Source: Leptothoe kymatousa TAU-MAC 1615
GTDB lineage: Bacteria; Cyanobacteriota; Cyanobacteriia; Phormidesmidales; Phormidesmidaceae
Direction of reading: 5' to 3'
DNA: 64,000 bases
Assembly (NCBI RefSeq): GCF_018739865.1
Contig: NZ_JADOER010000012.1
Location: 236,415 to 300,414 of the forward strand
Shown here: positions 1-10,117 of the stretch, one piece after another
Layout of the letters: every line of letters begins with the position of its first letter
How positions within the stretch are numbered: the first letter of the stretch is position 1
Made by a program: the position numbers and the translations under genes
Notes under the pieces: model-generated
Told to the model about the DNA's origin: nothing
The model's input: the letters and a program-made list of their open reading frames with translations, nothing else
Database searches by the model: none

Positions 1-2
1 AT

Positions 3-533
3 GGCTGGCGGTGGCTGCAGTCAACAGCCCCGACGATTCAACAGCCCCTTTATTGGCCTGAAGCACGCTGGCAAGATTTTCGGCATCACCCAGTCTGTGG
101 TGTGAACTGGTATGAAGCGAGTGCCTACGCCCGCTTTGTCCATAAGCGCTTACCCACAGAAGCGGAGTGGGCTCTGGCGAGCAAGGGGCTCGCTCACAAA
201 TTACCTAGCTTATTACAGGCTCATCAGCTCAATTGCGATCATCGTTTGGGCCATACCAGTCCGGTGGGCGTTTATCCAGATGCAAGCAGCGACTATGGCT
301 GCTACGACATGTTGGGCAATGTGTGGGAATGGACCGCTAGCTGGTTTCGCCCGTACCCTGGTTTTCAGCCATATCCCTATAAGGGGTACTCAGCTACCTA
401 TTTTGATGATCGTCATCGAGTCTTGCGTGGGGGCAGTTGGGCAACTCGTCCCTGGGGGTTGCGGCCAAGTTTTCGTAATTGGTACGAACCCCATGTGCGG
501 GAGTTATTCATGGGGTTTCGCTGTGCTTCCTAA
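3..533 (+). CDS. egtB: Ergothioneine biosynthesis protein EgtB, C-terminal part (sulfoxide synthase)
   Basis: The frame is open at the left window edge, so only the last 176 residues are seen. They form the C-terminal half of a formylglycine-generating-enzyme (FGE-sulfatase) fold: CGVNWYEASAYARFV, LPTEAEWA, DMLGNVWEWTASWF, then RGGSWATRP and a final MGFRCAS. In the EgtB family this domain sits behind a DinB-like iron-binding domain and couples hercynine to a thiol in ergothioneine synthesis. EgtB is preferred over a generic FGE-sulfatase protein because egtD follows 72 bases later on the same strand, the two-gene arrangement known from cyanobacteria. The iron-binding N-terminal domain lies outside the window and could not be checked. 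Confidence 0.87.
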   Translation, partial: GWRWLQSTAPTIQQPLYWPEARWQDFRHHPVCGVNWYEASAYARFVHKRLPTEAEWALASKGLAHKLPSLLQAHQLNCDHRLGHTSPVGVYPDASSDYGCYDMLGNVWEWTASWFRPYPGFQPYPYKGYSATYFDDRHRVLRGGSWATRPWGLRPSFRNWYEPHVRELFMGFRCAS

Positions 534-605
534 GGTGCTGTGGCCCACCTGGCCTACGAAGGCCATATTCCCAAGCTACACTGGCCCTGTTGATCCCCGT
601 TTTTT

Positions 606-1643
606 ATGGCTTCTTCTACCATTTTCAACAGTTCCAGTTCTGCGTCTACTGCCAAAAATTCCATTGACCGCCTTGACCTTTTCAATTTAAGCAATCCCTC
701 GACAGCTGTGGGCGTCCCCGATGGGCAAGATGTTATTCATGGCCTAACCCAGCAGCCAAAATCCTTACCCCCTAAATATTTTTACGATCAGCAGGGGTCA
801 GAACTCTTTGAGCAAATTTGCATGTTGCCAGAGTACTATCCCACCCGTACTGAGGCATCCATTTTTCAGACCTATGCTGAGCAGATAACCCAGCTCACAG
901 GTCCGTGTGAGCTTGTGGAGTTAGGCAGTGGTAGTGCTACAAAAACCCGAATTCTACTCAGTGCTTATGCCGCTAGGGACTGGCCTTTACGGTATGTTCC
1001 CATCGATGTCAGTGGCAGTATTCTCCAGGAAAGCTCTGTCGCCTTGCTAGAGGACTACCCTAGTCTGGGTATTCATGGCTTGATCGGCACCTATGAGCCG
1101 GCCCTCAATGCCTTGCCCAGTTTACAGTTGCCAACTCGTATGGTCATGTTTATTGGCAGTACTTTAGGAAATTTACCGCCCCTGCAAAGTAGCCAATTTT
1201 TGCAGCGGGTGGGGGCTGCCTTAGCGCCGGGGCAGTTTTTTTTATTGGGGTTGGATCTGCAAAAAGAACTTGACGTCATAGAAGCGGCCTATAACGATGC
1301 CCAGGGGGTGACAGCTGCGTTTAACCTCAATATGCTGCGGCACTTAAACTATCGCTATGATGGCGATTTTTGTTTGGATGCTTTTCGCCATGTGGCCCTT
1401 TATAACGAGCATGAGCACCAAATTGAAATGTATTTAGAAAGCCAGTGTGATCAGTCCGTGTCTTTGAAACAGCTAGATTTGACGGTGCAATTTGGTGCCG
1501 GTGAACGATTGCTGACGGAAATTTCCCGTAAATTTTCCCCTGCTGAACTGGAACAGCAGTTAGCTAGCCATGGCTTAAAAACCCTTCATACTTTTACGGA
1601 TGAGCGTAACTGGTTTGGGTTGATGTTGGCTCAAAAGGTTTAA
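606..1643 (+). CDS. egtD: L-histidine N-alpha-methyltransferase EgtD
   Basis: 345 residues, normal for EgtD. It trimethylates histidine with S-adenosylmethionine to make hercynine, the first step of ergothioneine synthesis; the product feeds EgtB encoded just upstream. Seen: the family N-terminal block PPKYFYDQQGSELFEQIC and YYPTRTE (about residues 55-83), the SAM-binding loop ELGSGSATKT (105-114), YVPIDVSG (about 131-138), FIGSTLGNL, and the C-terminal GLMLAQK. The first about 25 residues are Ser/Thr-rich and unlike the family core, so a later start is possible, but ATG 606 is the only good upstream Met. The stop lies 2 bases from the stop of the convergent hydrolase gene. Confidence 0.93.
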   Translation: MASSTIFNSSSSASTAKNSIDRLDLFNLSNPSTAVGVPDGQDVIHGLTQQPKSLPPKYFYDQQGSELFEQICMLPEYYPTRTEASIFQTYAEQITQLTGPCELVELGSGSATKTRILLSAYAARDWPLRYVPIDVSGSILQESSVALLEDYPSLGIHGLIGTYEPALNALPSLQLPTRMVMFIGSTLGNLPPLQSSQFLQRVGAALAPGQFFLLGLDLQKELDVIEAAYNDAQGVTAAFNLNMLRHLNYRYDGDFCLDAFRHVALYNEHEHQIEMYLESQCDQSVSLKQLDLTVQFGAGERLLTEISRKFSPAELEQQLASHGLKTLHTFTDERNWFGLMLAQKV

Positions 1644-1645
1644 GG

Positions 1646-3553
1646 TCAAATCCCGGGTAAACCCATAGGCCAATAGAGGACAGTTACCGATACTTGTTCT
1701 TGACGGAGATAGGCCATCATTTGGCGATGGGTTTTACCTAGGAATTCTCTGGCATCCAAGGTTTTAAGATGAGCCCAGGAGAGGAGTGTGTCGGTTTCCG
1801 CACGGGCCTGTTCAGGGGTAACCGTCCTCAGCCAGCTTTGGATGCCGTCGGGTAAGGTTTGGGTCATGCGTAGGGGAAGTGTGCCAGTGGAGAACTGCTG
1901 GGCATAGGCGGGCTGGAGGAAGGCTTGGTAGATTTCTGCTTCCGCGCCTTGTTGCATAGCGACGCTGAGGGTTAAGGCTTTGAGATATTGCCGCAGTTGT
2001 GCCGTTTCTACCCCCGAGAGTTCTGGCATAAATGGAATCTGGGTGAGCGCTGCGTTGACGTTATTTGGGTCGCCAACGCTGAGGTGGGTGCCGCCAATGA
2101 CCGCTACTAGATGGTGATTGTCTCCTTGGAGTTGATTAAAGGGGCCCAGTTGCTGCGCTAGGGTAGGTGTGACGCCATCTTTGGTCCCAGTCAAGATAAT
2201 GCTGGGGACGGTGACATCGCTGAGGCCTTTCCGTCCGAATAGGCGGCCAATCAACGGGTTCATGGCAATGACCTGCACAATGCGCGAATCACTTAAATCG
2301 GCGCTGACGACCGGCAGTTCTACGGCCGCACACTGTAGCCAATCCGCTGGTGAGAGGCCCACGGGGGTAAGGCTGTCGCAAAAGGGCGGTAACGCTGATA
2401 GGTCTAGCTGGGCACCCGCTAAGGCAAAGCCGGTATAGCCCCCGAGGGAATGGCCAATGAGAATGACTTGTTCCGTATCAAACTTGTTCGCCAGCATGGG
2501 GGAGACTTGCTCCATCCATGCCAATCGATCTAAGACGTAGGAGATATCGCGGGGACGGTCTAGAAATTCGCTGGCGGGCAAAATTCGACTGGGTTCTTCG
2601 ACAGCTGCTGGATCTAAGGGGGTGTTGTTGAGGGCGTCTACATTGCTGCCTACGTGTTCCACTGCGACCACCGTGAAGCCATGGGAGGCAAGGTGTTCGC
2701 CAATGTAGGTGAGGAAGCGTCGATCGGCGGCAAAGCCATGGGAAAGTACGATTAGTGGCGCGTCTTCAATTTTGGCCTGTTCTGGTACGTATAGGTCTAC
2801 GGGGACGGTGCGATCGCGCTCTCGATCCACAAACTTAAAAGAACGCTGGGTAATTTCCACGGAGCCAGCGTCCGTTGGCTGAATATCGTCAGGAATATTC
2901 AGCCCATCTCCGACCAATAGTTCCTGCTCTAGTACGCTACTGAGAGCGTCTCCTTCGAGTCGGGAAAGATTCAGCTGTGAAATTAATGCCAGTGCCGCTG
3001 TTAAATCAACATCCAAGGTTTCTTGGGGGACAGCTTTTAGAACCCCGAGCATATTCAGCCCGTTGGTTTGCTTGGCGGCTACATGGATAGCTAAGCGGAT
3101 TTGTTCCACGCTCAGATCAGGGGCGATGCGGGCCAAGGAAGTGAGTAAGAGTTCACCGTTCGGAGAGGCCAAAATATCCGAAACCATGCGATCGGCCATG
3201 ACCGGATCTAACAGTAGCCGATTATTTAAGACGGCTTGAATGTCGGGGGTGAGGAAGCCCGCATACAGGCGCAAGCGAGGGGGAACCTGCCCGGTTTTGG
3301 CAAATTCTTCTAAATCGCTGACATAAAGAGCTTGCTTAATGGGGCCTACCTGGATATTAATCCGTTCCGCAGCCTGGGCCGGTAACCCTAAGGTCATACC
3401 TAGGGCCATCGCACCACTCCAGAGCATTGATCGCCATTTTTTAGTGGGTATATCCAGCCTGAAATGCTGGATATGCCGAAACGGTGAATAGGATGCTGCA
3501 CGAGCAGAATGGGTCATGGCTGAGCGAAACATGGTAAACGGACGATTTTGCAC
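1646..3553 (-). CDS. DUF1400 alpha/beta hydrolase, exported
   Basis: A cyanobacterial-type protein with an N-terminal DUF1400 region (about residues 60-190) followed by a dienelactone-hydrolase-like alpha/beta fold. Seen: oxyanion-type LSHGF (270-274), nucleophile elbow GHSLGG (367-372, Ser369) and a late GGTHLS that could hold the catalytic His. The open frame starts at GTG 3553, but a hydrophobic signal-like stretch, MLWSGAMALGMTLG ending in AQA, begins at Met43 (position 3427) after KKWRS. The true start may be there or at ATG 3532; either way export is likely. Substrate unknown: family members are annotated as lipases or esterases without proof. Convergent with egtD. Confidence 0.82.
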   Translation of the reverse strand: MQNRPFTMFRSAMTHSARAASYSPFRHIQHFRLDIPTKKWRSMLWSGAMALGMTLGLPAQAAERINIQVGPIKQALYVSDLEEFAKTGQVPPRLRLYAGFLTPDIQAVLNNRLLLDPVMADRMVSDILASPNGELLLTSLARIAPDLSVEQIRLAIHVAAKQTNGLNMLGVLKAVPQETLDVDLTAALALISQLNLSRLEGDALSSVLEQELLVGDGLNIPDDIQPTDAGSVEITQRSFKFVDRERDRTVPVDLYVPEQAKIEDAPLIVLSHGFAADRRFLTYIGEHLASHGFTVVAVEHVGSNVDALNNTPLDPAAVEEPSRILPASEFLDRPRDISYVLDRLAWMEQVSPMLANKFDTEQVILIGHSLGGYTGFALAGAQLDLSALPPFCDSLTPVGLSPADWLQCAAVELPVVSADLSDSRIVQVIAMNPLIGRLFGRKGLSDVTVPSIILTGTKDGVTPTLAQQLGPFNQLQGDNHHLVAVIGGTHLSVGDPNNVNAALTQIPFMPELSGVETAQLRQYLKALTLSVAMQQGAEAEIYQAFLQPAYAQQFSTGTLPLRMTQTLPDGIQSWLRTVTPEQARAETDTLLSWAHLKTLDAREFLGKTHRQMMAYLRQEQVSVTVLYWPMGLPGI

Positions 3554-3939
3554 TAAGCCTCTGGGTTACATCAACAATGCCCACAGACCATTTAAAAACG
3601 TCGGAGTATCCCTAACATAGCAATCAAAATTAATTCTTACTGGTTGCTAGCGTCGAGGTTTATGGAGATTGATGTACCGGACTCTACTACCTTCCTTCAT
3701 GGCAAATGATCGTAATGCCGGACACCTTTAAATAGCGTCTAGCAATGGCTCTACTGGTCTACCGGCTTTGCGAGGTTCCTTCGTCTGTCACCCATGGCCT
3801 TATTGTTTGCCATGGACTCGAAAAATTGTGATGCAGCGGGTAAACGTGGCCCCCACTTGCACTACCCCACTGGCAGCATATTAATTTTATCGAGCGACAT
3901 CCATGCCGTGTCTAAATCCATGGGTGGATTTGCAGACTG
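3554..3939. other. Intergenic region, no gene supported
   Basis: 386 bases between two minus-strand genes. Frames here have no recognisable protein. The only structure noted is a short inverted repeat at 3792-3815 (CCATGGC arms, 10-base loop), which has no T-run and is not called a terminator. It should contain the promoter of the DUF1400 hydrolase. Confidence 0.5.
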
Positions 3940-4998
3940 CTATCGGTTTCGATTTAAATCGGTTTGGAACCCTTGCCGTTGGAGCAACCGTCTGCGACGT
4001 TGGCGCGCTAGGGCTTGGAGATCGACGTTGCGGTCTGTCTCATCAACAATTTCACCAATTAAAACCTCCAGTACATCTTCTAGGGTGACCACACCGGAGA
4101 CGCCACCGTATTCATCCACAACGATCATCAAGTGCTCGCGGGCGGTTTGAAATGTTTTGAGCAATTTATCGGACCGTTCTGTGGCCGGAATATAGCGCGC
4201 CTGGCGCATACAGCTATTCACAGGATCTTGGCCCCGTCCTTGGACTAGGGCTGCCAGCAACTCGGCTTTGAGGGCGACCCCCAGGACGTCATCCAGCTCC
4301 TCTCCGGTGACGATAATCCGGCTATGCTGGGACTGCATAATTTCTTGCTGGGCCGATTCTAAGGATTGGTGTCCTTCGATATAGGTGATGGCTACCCGCG
4401 GCGTCATGATGTCCTTGGCCGCGATATCGTTCATGCGAAAGACCTTTTGGATCATTTCCGCTTCATCGTCTTCGATCAGGCCTTCTTGGTAGCCGAGCAT
4501 GGCTAGCAGCTTAATTTCCGCCTCGTTAGTGACTGGCCGATGATTGCCTTTTACCAGCGGTGCGGTTAGTTTTTCTAGGACCAGAATTATTGGGGTCATT
4601 AACCAGGTGAGGCTGCGCACGGGGACTGCGACCAACAATCCAAATTGTTCTGCGTAGCGTTCCCCAATGGTTTTGGGTACGATTTCGGCAAACAGGATGA
4701 TGAGAAAGGTCAAAATTCCTGAAAAAATTCCCAGCATCAGATTGCCGAATATTTCTGCGGCAATGCGGCTAACGATAAAGCTGCCAACGATGTTGAAAAT
4801 GTTATTGAGAATGACGATACTGGCAATTGGTCGACTGACTTTTTCCCGGATGGCGAGGAGTGCTAAGGTTGCTGGATTACGATTTTGGGCAAGCTGTCTG
4901 GCTTTGAGAAGGGGGAGCGATAGTAACGCCACTTCAGTACCTGAGCAGATAGCGGAACCGATAATAACGATCAAAACTGCGATCGCAAGTTGGGCCAT
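3940..4998 (-). CDS. CNNM/CorC-type (HlyC) membrane protein with DUF21 and CBS pair
   Basis: 352 residues. The N-terminal DUF21/CNNM transmembrane domain (about 1-170) has several hydrophobic helices and the family motifs GTEVALLSL, RPIASIVILNNIFN and EIVPKTIGERYAE. A linker leads to a CBS-domain pair (about 190-330) with DIMTPRV and VDEYGGVSGVVTLEDVLEVLIGEI split over its two halves. The C-terminal CorC_HlyC domain found in longer relatives is absent; the protein ends in a basic tail. Such proteins are linked to Mg2+ or Co2+ transport; older annotations call them hemolysins. Membrane location is secure, the transported ion is not. Confidence 0.9.
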   Translation of the reverse strand: MAQLAIAVLIVIIGSAICSGTEVALLSLPLLKARQLAQNRNPATLALLAIREKVSRPIASIVILNNIFNIVGSFIVSRIAAEIFGNLMLGIFSGILTFLIILFAEIVPKTIGERYAEQFGLLVAVPVRSLTWLMTPIILVLEKLTAPLVKGNHRPVTNEAEIKLLAMLGYQEGLIEDDEAEMIQKVFRMNDIAAKDIMTPRVAITYIEGHQSLESAQQEIMQSQHSRIIVTGEELDDVLGVALKAELLAALVQGRGQDPVNSCMRQARYIPATERSDKLLKTFQTAREHLMIVVDEYGGVSGVVTLEDVLEVLIGEIVDETDRNVDLQALARQRRRRLLQRQGFQTDLNRNR

Positions 4999-5473
4999 GG
5001 TGGGAGAAAAGACAACACATTTAGAGAGTCGTCGTTGCTAATTGTCGTTAGGATTTCTATCTGAAAGATACTGCGATAACGCCTATCTTATGCAGACTGC
5101 CGCATCCTCTAAATTAGTAACGACAAAACATCAACGGCGAAGGATTGCTATGATTTTGGCTAAATAACCATATGCGATCGCCTGATATCGGTTTTACCCA
5201 AATACTATGGGTACTTTCGTGAGGGTAATGGATATTTCAACATACCGATCCGACGTACCGTTACGCCAGGGCAGATTCGCCGAAGTTACAATGTCTACCT
5301 CTAAATATAGTTGTCTAGTTGAAATGTAGATACAAAAGTCACCATTGGTTTTCTGCCATCATGGATCATGCATTCTTGATGCTGTGTTTGGTTTAGTTAG
5401 TAAAAGTGGCTGTTCCAGTCAGTATTTCTGCTTTTCGCCTTAGCTTTTGAGTCCTTAGTAGTATCTGCCATCC
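4999..5473. other. Intergenic region, divergent promoters expected
   Basis: 475 bases between divergent genes (CNNM protein to the left, ABC ATPase to the right), so promoters for both should lie here. I see no gene and no strong hairpin. A GCGATCGC (HIP1) octamer is at 5174-5181. Confidence 0.5.
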
Positions 5474-7372
5474 ATGAGCGACCCCATTCTCGATGTACGT
5501 AACCTCAAGGTTGAATTTGACACTGCCAATGGTGTGATTAAAGCCGTCGATGGTATTTCCTTTCAGGTACAACGGGGGCGAACCCTAGGGATTGTGGGCG
5601 AGTCAGGTTCAGGTAAATCGGTGACATCCTTAGCCGTAATGGGGTTGGTTCCCACGCCTCCTGGGCGGATTACCCAGGGAGAAATTTTGTTTTCAGACCA
5701 AGCTGCTAACTCAACGGTGGATCTGCGTCAGGTGGCGCAAAAACAAATGCAGGCCTATCGGGGTGAGCAGATCTCGATGATTTTTCAGGAGCCGATGAGT
5801 TCCTTGAATCCGGTCTATACCTGTGGGTTTCAGCTTATCGAAGCGATTCAACAGCACAATCCGGTGTCTAAAACCGAAGCTACCAAGCTGGTGATTGAGG
5901 CATTGCAGGAAGTTAAATTATTGCAAAGCGATGAAGAACTAGCGGAACTAGTTGCCCAAGAGCAGCAGCTTAGCGATCGCAATGCCATTGCCCGGGCGGT
6001 ACAGCAACGGAAAAAAGCCATACTCAATCGCTATCCCCATCAGCTTTCCGGTGGACAGCTACAGCGGGTCATGATTGCCATGGCGATCGCGTGTAATCCG
6101 GCTTTGCTGATTGCCGATGAACCGACGACGGCCTTAGATGTGACCGTCCAGTCGCGCATTCTCGATCTGCTACGGGATCTGCGCGATCGACGGTCTATGT
6201 CGATGATTTTTATCACCCACGATCTCGGCACCATTGCTGAAATCGCTGATGATGTTGCCGTGATGTATCGCGGCAAAATTGTGGAATATGGGCCAGTCCA
6301 TCAAATGTTTGCCAACCCAAAGCATCCCTACACGAAAGGGCTATTAGCCTGTCGCCCTCGACCTGAACAGCGACTGCGTAAGCTGCCCACCGTCGCTGAC
6401 TACATGCAGGTGCAAGATGAACCTAACGGCGAAGTGAAAATTTTTGCGCGTCATTTTGATGCGGATGCCGCCTCAGCCCTGACCGCAGAGGTAACTGCCG
6501 CAGAAACAGCCAGTCGTTTAGAGCAAATTACCGGTGAATCCCCCTTGGTAACGGTGCAAAACCTTCAGGTGGGCTATCCCGTTAAAGGGGTGTTTGGCCA
6601 AACGACCCGTATGTTTAAGGCCGTAGATGATGTGTCATTTGATGTGTATCGGGGGGAGACCTTTGGGCTGGTGGGAGAATCTGGCTGTGGTAAAACCACG
6701 TTAGGTCGCGCCCTATTACGTCTGGTGGAAGCGACGGCAGGCAATATTTTCTTCGAAGGACGTAATATTCGTCAGTTGCCCAAGGGCGAAATGCGCAAGC
6801 TCCGGCGTGAGATGCAGGTGATTTTTCAAGATCCCTTTAGCTCCCTCGATCCTCGGATGAGTATTGGCCAGGCCATCGCCGAACCGCTCAAAATTCATAA
6901 AGTGATTCGCAGCCGGCGCAACCTGAATGAGCGGGTGGCTTACTTGCTAGAGCGGGTGGACATTGACCCTGGCTGTGTTAATCGCTTTCCCCATGAGTTT
7001 TCGGGTGGACAGCGGCAGCGGATTTGTATTGCCCGGGCCTTGGCGCTCAATCCGAAATTTATTATCTGTGATGAATCTGTGTCTGCCCTCGATGTCTCTG
7101 TGCAGGCCCAGGTCCTCAACCTGCTAAAGGAACTGCAGGCGGAGTTTGGGCTGACCTATGTGTTTATTTCCCACGATTTGGGTGTGGTGAAATTTATGAG
7201 CGATCGCATCATGGTCATGAACCAAGGCAAACTCGAAGAACTAGGCCCAGCGGATGAGATCTACAACAATCCCCAGCAGGACTATACAAAACAACTAATC
7301 TCTGCGATTCCTGCCGGCACCTTAGAGCGTATTCAAGAGTTGCAAACCGCTCGAGGTGCAATGGTTTCCTAA
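5474..7372 (+). CDS. Fused dipeptide/oligopeptide-type ABC transporter ATP-binding protein
   Basis: 632 residues with two complete ATPase domains, a DppD-DppF (GsiA-like) fusion that energises a peptide, glutathione or nickel-type importer. Domain 1: Walker A GESGSGKS (42-49), signature LSGGQLQR, Walker [13 protein letters not shown] (about 210-220). Domain 2: Walker A GESGCGKT (about 402-409), signature FSGGQRQR (about 508), [12 protein letters not shown]. Each half ends with the peptide-importer extension ([32 protein letters not shown]). The second Walker B has Ser in place of the usual Pro-Thr pair (DESVSALD), as is common in this subfamily. No permease or binding-protein gene is adjacent, so the substrate is open; orphan fused ATPases of this type are frequent in cyanobacteria. 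Confidence 0.9.
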   Translation: MSDPILDVRNLKVEFDTANGVIKAVDGISFQVQRGRTLGIVGESGSGKSVTSLAVMGLVPTPPGRITQGEILFSDQAANSTVDLRQVAQKQMQAYRGEQISMIFQEPMSSLNPVYTCGFQLIEAIQQHNPVSKTEATKLVIEALQEVKLLQSDEELAELVAQEQQLSDRNAIARAVQQRKKAILNRYPHQLSGGQLQRVMIAMAIACNPALLIADEPTTALDVTVQSRILDLLRDLRDRRSMSMIFITHDLGTIAEIADDVAVMYRGKIVEYGPVHQMFANPKHPYTKGLLACRPRPEQRLRKLPTVADYMQVQDEPNGEVKIFARHFDADAASALTAEVTAAETASRLEQITGESPLVTVQNLQVGYPVKGVFGQTTRMFKAVDDVSFDVYRGETFGLVGESGCGKTTLGRALLRLVEATAGNIFFEGRNIRQLPKGEMRKLRREMQVIFQDPFSSLDPRMSIGQAIAEPLKIHKVIRSRRNLNERVAYLLERVDIDPGCVNRFPHEFSGGQRQRICIARALALNPKFIICDESVSALDVSVQAQVLNLLKELQAEFGLTYVFISHDLGVVKFMSDRIMVMNQGKLEELGPADEIYNNPQQDYTKQLISAIPAGTLERIQELQTARGAMVS

Positions 7373-8050
7373 GTTGCCTCGCTTAAAACTCTATATGGCT
7401 ACTTAACAACTGCGGGAAGATAACGCAAAAATCTCCTTTTTAATGAGTCTTTGATGCAAGCCCCAGCGTCATTACTGAGGTCTCTTCTTTTTTAAGAAGT
7501 AGATGGGGGTATACGGTTAAACCTTAATTGAGTGTCAAGATGAGGCTTGAAAAGCCTGTCCTAAAAGGGTTTCGTGGTTTTGTGTAATACTTCTTAATCA
7601 TCAGTTTACTGTTTGATTAAGCCTTCGTGATTCCACTCAATGCTATCGGGATACAGCCAATATGGCCCGAAAGGCTAAGTAGTTTCCTGGAGTGGAGAAA
7701 AAGAGAGATAAGCGTAAAGCCTTATGGCGTAATTAATAGCGTCTTTTTTCGAGACTTTTTCTAGCCCCGGAACTTTCAATAAAACATTCTTGTCCAAACA
7801 CGTAAGTGCCTAGGTAAATGCTTTACAAAGCGATCTCTTGGAATATATGCGCTGAAAGTTAAGCATTTCGAACAAAGTTTTTTGAAAATTTTGCATACCT
7901 ACTTACATGCAAGCCAGCCCCGTCGCTTGTGGGTTACATGCTGGCTTCAAATCTTGGCAAGGATGAATAACAAGCCACTTATGCATCACCTGGCGCTCAT
8001 TTCGAACACCTATTAACTGTTCACTTAAACAACTAGAAAACAAAAATACT
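7373..8050. other. Long AT-rich intergenic region
   Basis: 678 bases with no supported gene on either strand. It is AT-rich with several T-runs (about 7432, 7491 and 7744). A weak stem GTCT/AGAC near 7741-7757 is the only hairpin noticed. It must hold the 3' end of the ABC ATPase transcript and the promoter of the DUF4114 gene at 8051. No secretion or regulatory motif is recognised. Confidence 0.45.
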
Positions 8051-9883
8051 ATGCCTGCAGCTATCAATAGAGTTTCCGTACGTGATGAAAATCCGGATGG
8101 TGGTCTAGAGTTTCGTGTTATTTTATCTGGCCCGACCGACGCTAATACTGTTCCTTCCGTTGATGTCACAGACTTACAAGTCCTTGGAGGAAGCACCGCA
8201 CAGGTTACCAGTATTATTCCTGTCAATGCTGACACAGATCGCTTTAACGTAAGGGTTACTGGTGGCGATTTGGCTAGCTTCACCGGTAATGTGACCCTGG
8301 GTCTTGCTCCTGGTGCCCAAATTACGTCCGGTGATGGACAAAACATCCTTTCAGAGGCCCCCAGAACCCTAGATGCGGTACGCCTTGGCGACGGTGCGCC
8401 CACCGTTGTAACCGTCAACTCCGATGACGTCAGTGCCCCCCCTGTAATCGAAGATCCCACTGAAGAAGAGGGCGCTGGAGAAGAGGGCGCTGGAGAAGAA
8501 GGTGCTGGAGAAGAAGGCGCTGGAGAAGAAGGCGCTGGAGAAGAAGGCGCTGGAGAAGAAGGCGCTGGAGAAGAGACCGTTGTAGATTCCACAGGTAATG
8601 AGTCTGACACCCTGCGGTTAGATCGAGTTACGCTGCTTGGTGATAGTGAAACCGCCGATGATTCTTTGCGGTTCCGTGTTGTGTTCAATGAATCCGCTGA
8701 CAATGTCAGCGTTGAGGATTGGATTCCCACTGGTGACGGCACTAACGTCACGACGGCTACAATCACTGACGTGTTTAGAGTCAATGTGGAAGATGTTGCC
8801 GCCCAAGGCACTCTGTATGACATTACTGTGTCTGGTGGTGATTTAGCAGACTTCAATGGCTCAGTCGGAATTGCCCTCTCCGATAGCCAAAATATTGTTG
8901 ATGCCACTGGAGATGAGCTGCCAACGGCAGCACCTCTTGGCAGAAACGTATCCTATGTCGTCACTAACGATGGCACAACGACTCCCACGACTACAACCAC
9001 GACCACGACCACGACTACGACCACTCCTACAACTACGACCACGCCTGGTATTTCTCCCCAAGCAACTGCGGATGGAGATACCCTGTCGTTTGATCTTGGC
9101 AATGCAGCCGGTCTAGGTTTCACACTGGATCTCTCCAGCGTTGTGAGTTCCGCTGCGTTGAGCATCTTTAATGGTGCAACGGGTCAGCTGCTTGACTCCT
9201 TTTCTGTCGTGGAGAATCAGGGCAATGCTCTGCCTAGCTTTAAGCCCACGTTTAATCTTCTCGCCGGTGCCTTAACTAATGTCTCTGACATTACGGTGCA
9301 ACTGGAAGAGAAAGGTGTCACCAGTGTTGGTTCCTTTACCGCTCTTGACGATGGCACATTCTCCCTCGCCTTTGACGATGGTACTCAGTTCAGTACGGCT
9401 TTTGCCACAGCTCCAGAGACTGATTTCTTGACTGATGATGCCACTGCCATTGACCTTAGCGGTTTAACGGGCACCGTCACCATTAGCGGCTCTATCTATC
9501 GTGAAGCTGCGGAAGACAACGTCCTCGGCTTCTACGAAGTAGGCGCTAACGGAGCTGTTACCGATGTGAATGGGAACGTATTGCTGCCAGGCGATTCGGG
9601 ATACGACGCAGCGGTTCTTGCTAACAGTCTGGATATTAATTTGAGTGGTACCAATGGTCAGGTTGAGACCTTTAATGCCACACTCACTGCTGGTATGCAG
9701 GTTGGTGTCTATGTCATGATTGACGGTTCTACTGACAACGTTGAAGTTAGCTTCAGCGGTGCCAATACTAATGGTTTGGATCGCTTTGAGCAGCTTGGTG
9801 TCAATACCTTTGGCTTTGAAGATCAAGCGGGTCTTGGTGATAGAGACTTTAATGACATTGTGATTAGCTATGACATTGCATAG
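8051..9883 (+). CDS. Repeat-rich DUF4114 domain protein, probable extracellular or surface protein
   Basis: 610 residues, acidic, almost free of Cys. Layout: a beta-rich module (about 6-130), seven perfect GAGEE pentads (141-175), a second copy of the beta module (about 182-305; compare VTGGDLASFTGNVTLGL with VSGGDLADFNGSVGIAL), a Thr/Pro linker (309-332), then a C-terminal region whose end, GFEDQAGLGDRDFNDIVISY, is the DUF4114 signature, an acidic, probably calcium-binding motif. There is no N-terminal signal peptide, so if secreted it would use a type I-like route; this is inference. No known enzyme motif. Such architecture suits a surface or matrix protein. Followed by a strong terminator hairpin at 9990. 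Confidence 0.75.
   Translation: MPAAINRVSVRDENPDGGLEFRVILSGPTDANTVPSVDVTDLQVLGGSTAQVTSIIPVNADTDRFNVRVTGGDLASFTGNVTLGLAPGAQITSGDGQNILSEAPRTLDAVRLGDGAPTVVTVNSDDVSAPPVIEDPTEEEGAGEEGAGEEGAGEEGAGEEGAGEEGAGEEGAGEETVVDSTGNESDTLRLDRVTLLGDSETADDSLRFRVVFNESADNVSVEDWIPTGDGTNVTTATITDVFRVNVEDVAAQGTLYDITVSGGDLADFNGSVGIALSDSQNIVDATGDELPTAAPLGRNVSYVVTNDGTTTPTTTTTTTTTTTTTPTTTTTPGISPQATADGDTLSFDLGNAAGLGFTLDLSSVVSSAALSIFNGATGQLLDSFSVVENQGNALPSFKPTFNLLAGALTNVSDITVQLEEKGVTSVGSFTALDDGTFSLAFDDGTQFSTAFATAPETDFLTDDATAIDLSGLTGTVTISGSIYREAAEDNVLGFYEVGANGAVTDVNGNVLLPGDSGYDAAVLANSLDINLSGTNGQVETFNATLTAGMQVGVYVMIDGSTDNVEVSFSGANTNGLDRFEQLGVNTFGFEDQAGLGDRDFNDIVISYDIA
8471..8575 (+). repeat. Seven-copy 15-base tandem repeat within a CDS
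   Basis: Seven head-to-tail copies of GGCGCTGGAGAAGAA with only third-position changes (GGT for GGC in copy 3; GAG for GAA in copies 1 and 7). Each codes GAGEE. The near identity at DNA level points to recent slippage or unequal recombination and a copy number that may vary between strains. Confidence 0.95.
8975..9046 (+). repeat. ACN-codon run coding a Thr/Pro linker
   Basis: 24 consecutive codons that are all Thr (ACN) or Pro (CCN), with Pro at three places. It looks like an unstructured spacer separating the second beta module from the C-terminal region, and the simple-sequence DNA could also slip. Confidence 0.9.
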
Positions 9884-9989
9884 GGAGTTATTCAGATAGA
9901 TCCGACCTATGTGAATGCTGCTCTTGAGCAGCCATAGGCTTTTGGCGAAGTCGCTGCGTTAACCGTGGCGTTTCCCTCGTTAATCATCT

Positions 9990-10028
9990 CAAAGTCTGCT
10001 GCAAAGAATTTCTTTGCAGCAGACTTTG
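9990..10028 (+). terminator. Perfect 19-bp stem, terminator after the DUF4114 gene
   Basis: Arms 9990-10008 and 10010-10028 are exact reverse complements around one base (in practice a 3-5 base loop), followed by TATTT. It lies 107 bases after the DUF4114 stop. It falls inside the upstream extension of the next open frame, which argues that the ATPase gene starts downstream of it. Confidence 0.8.
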
Positions 10029-10117
10029 TATTTCTAGGCAATGTCCCTCAAGGGTACTATGGCCAATTTCAAGGACACGATAAACTGGTTCACAATAGTT
10101 TTTTGTCTTCGTGTCCC

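Noticed and set aside
9965..10117. Upstream extension of the P-loop ATPase frame
   Set aside because: It contains a perfect 19-bp terminator stem, and the encoded residues do not fit the family.
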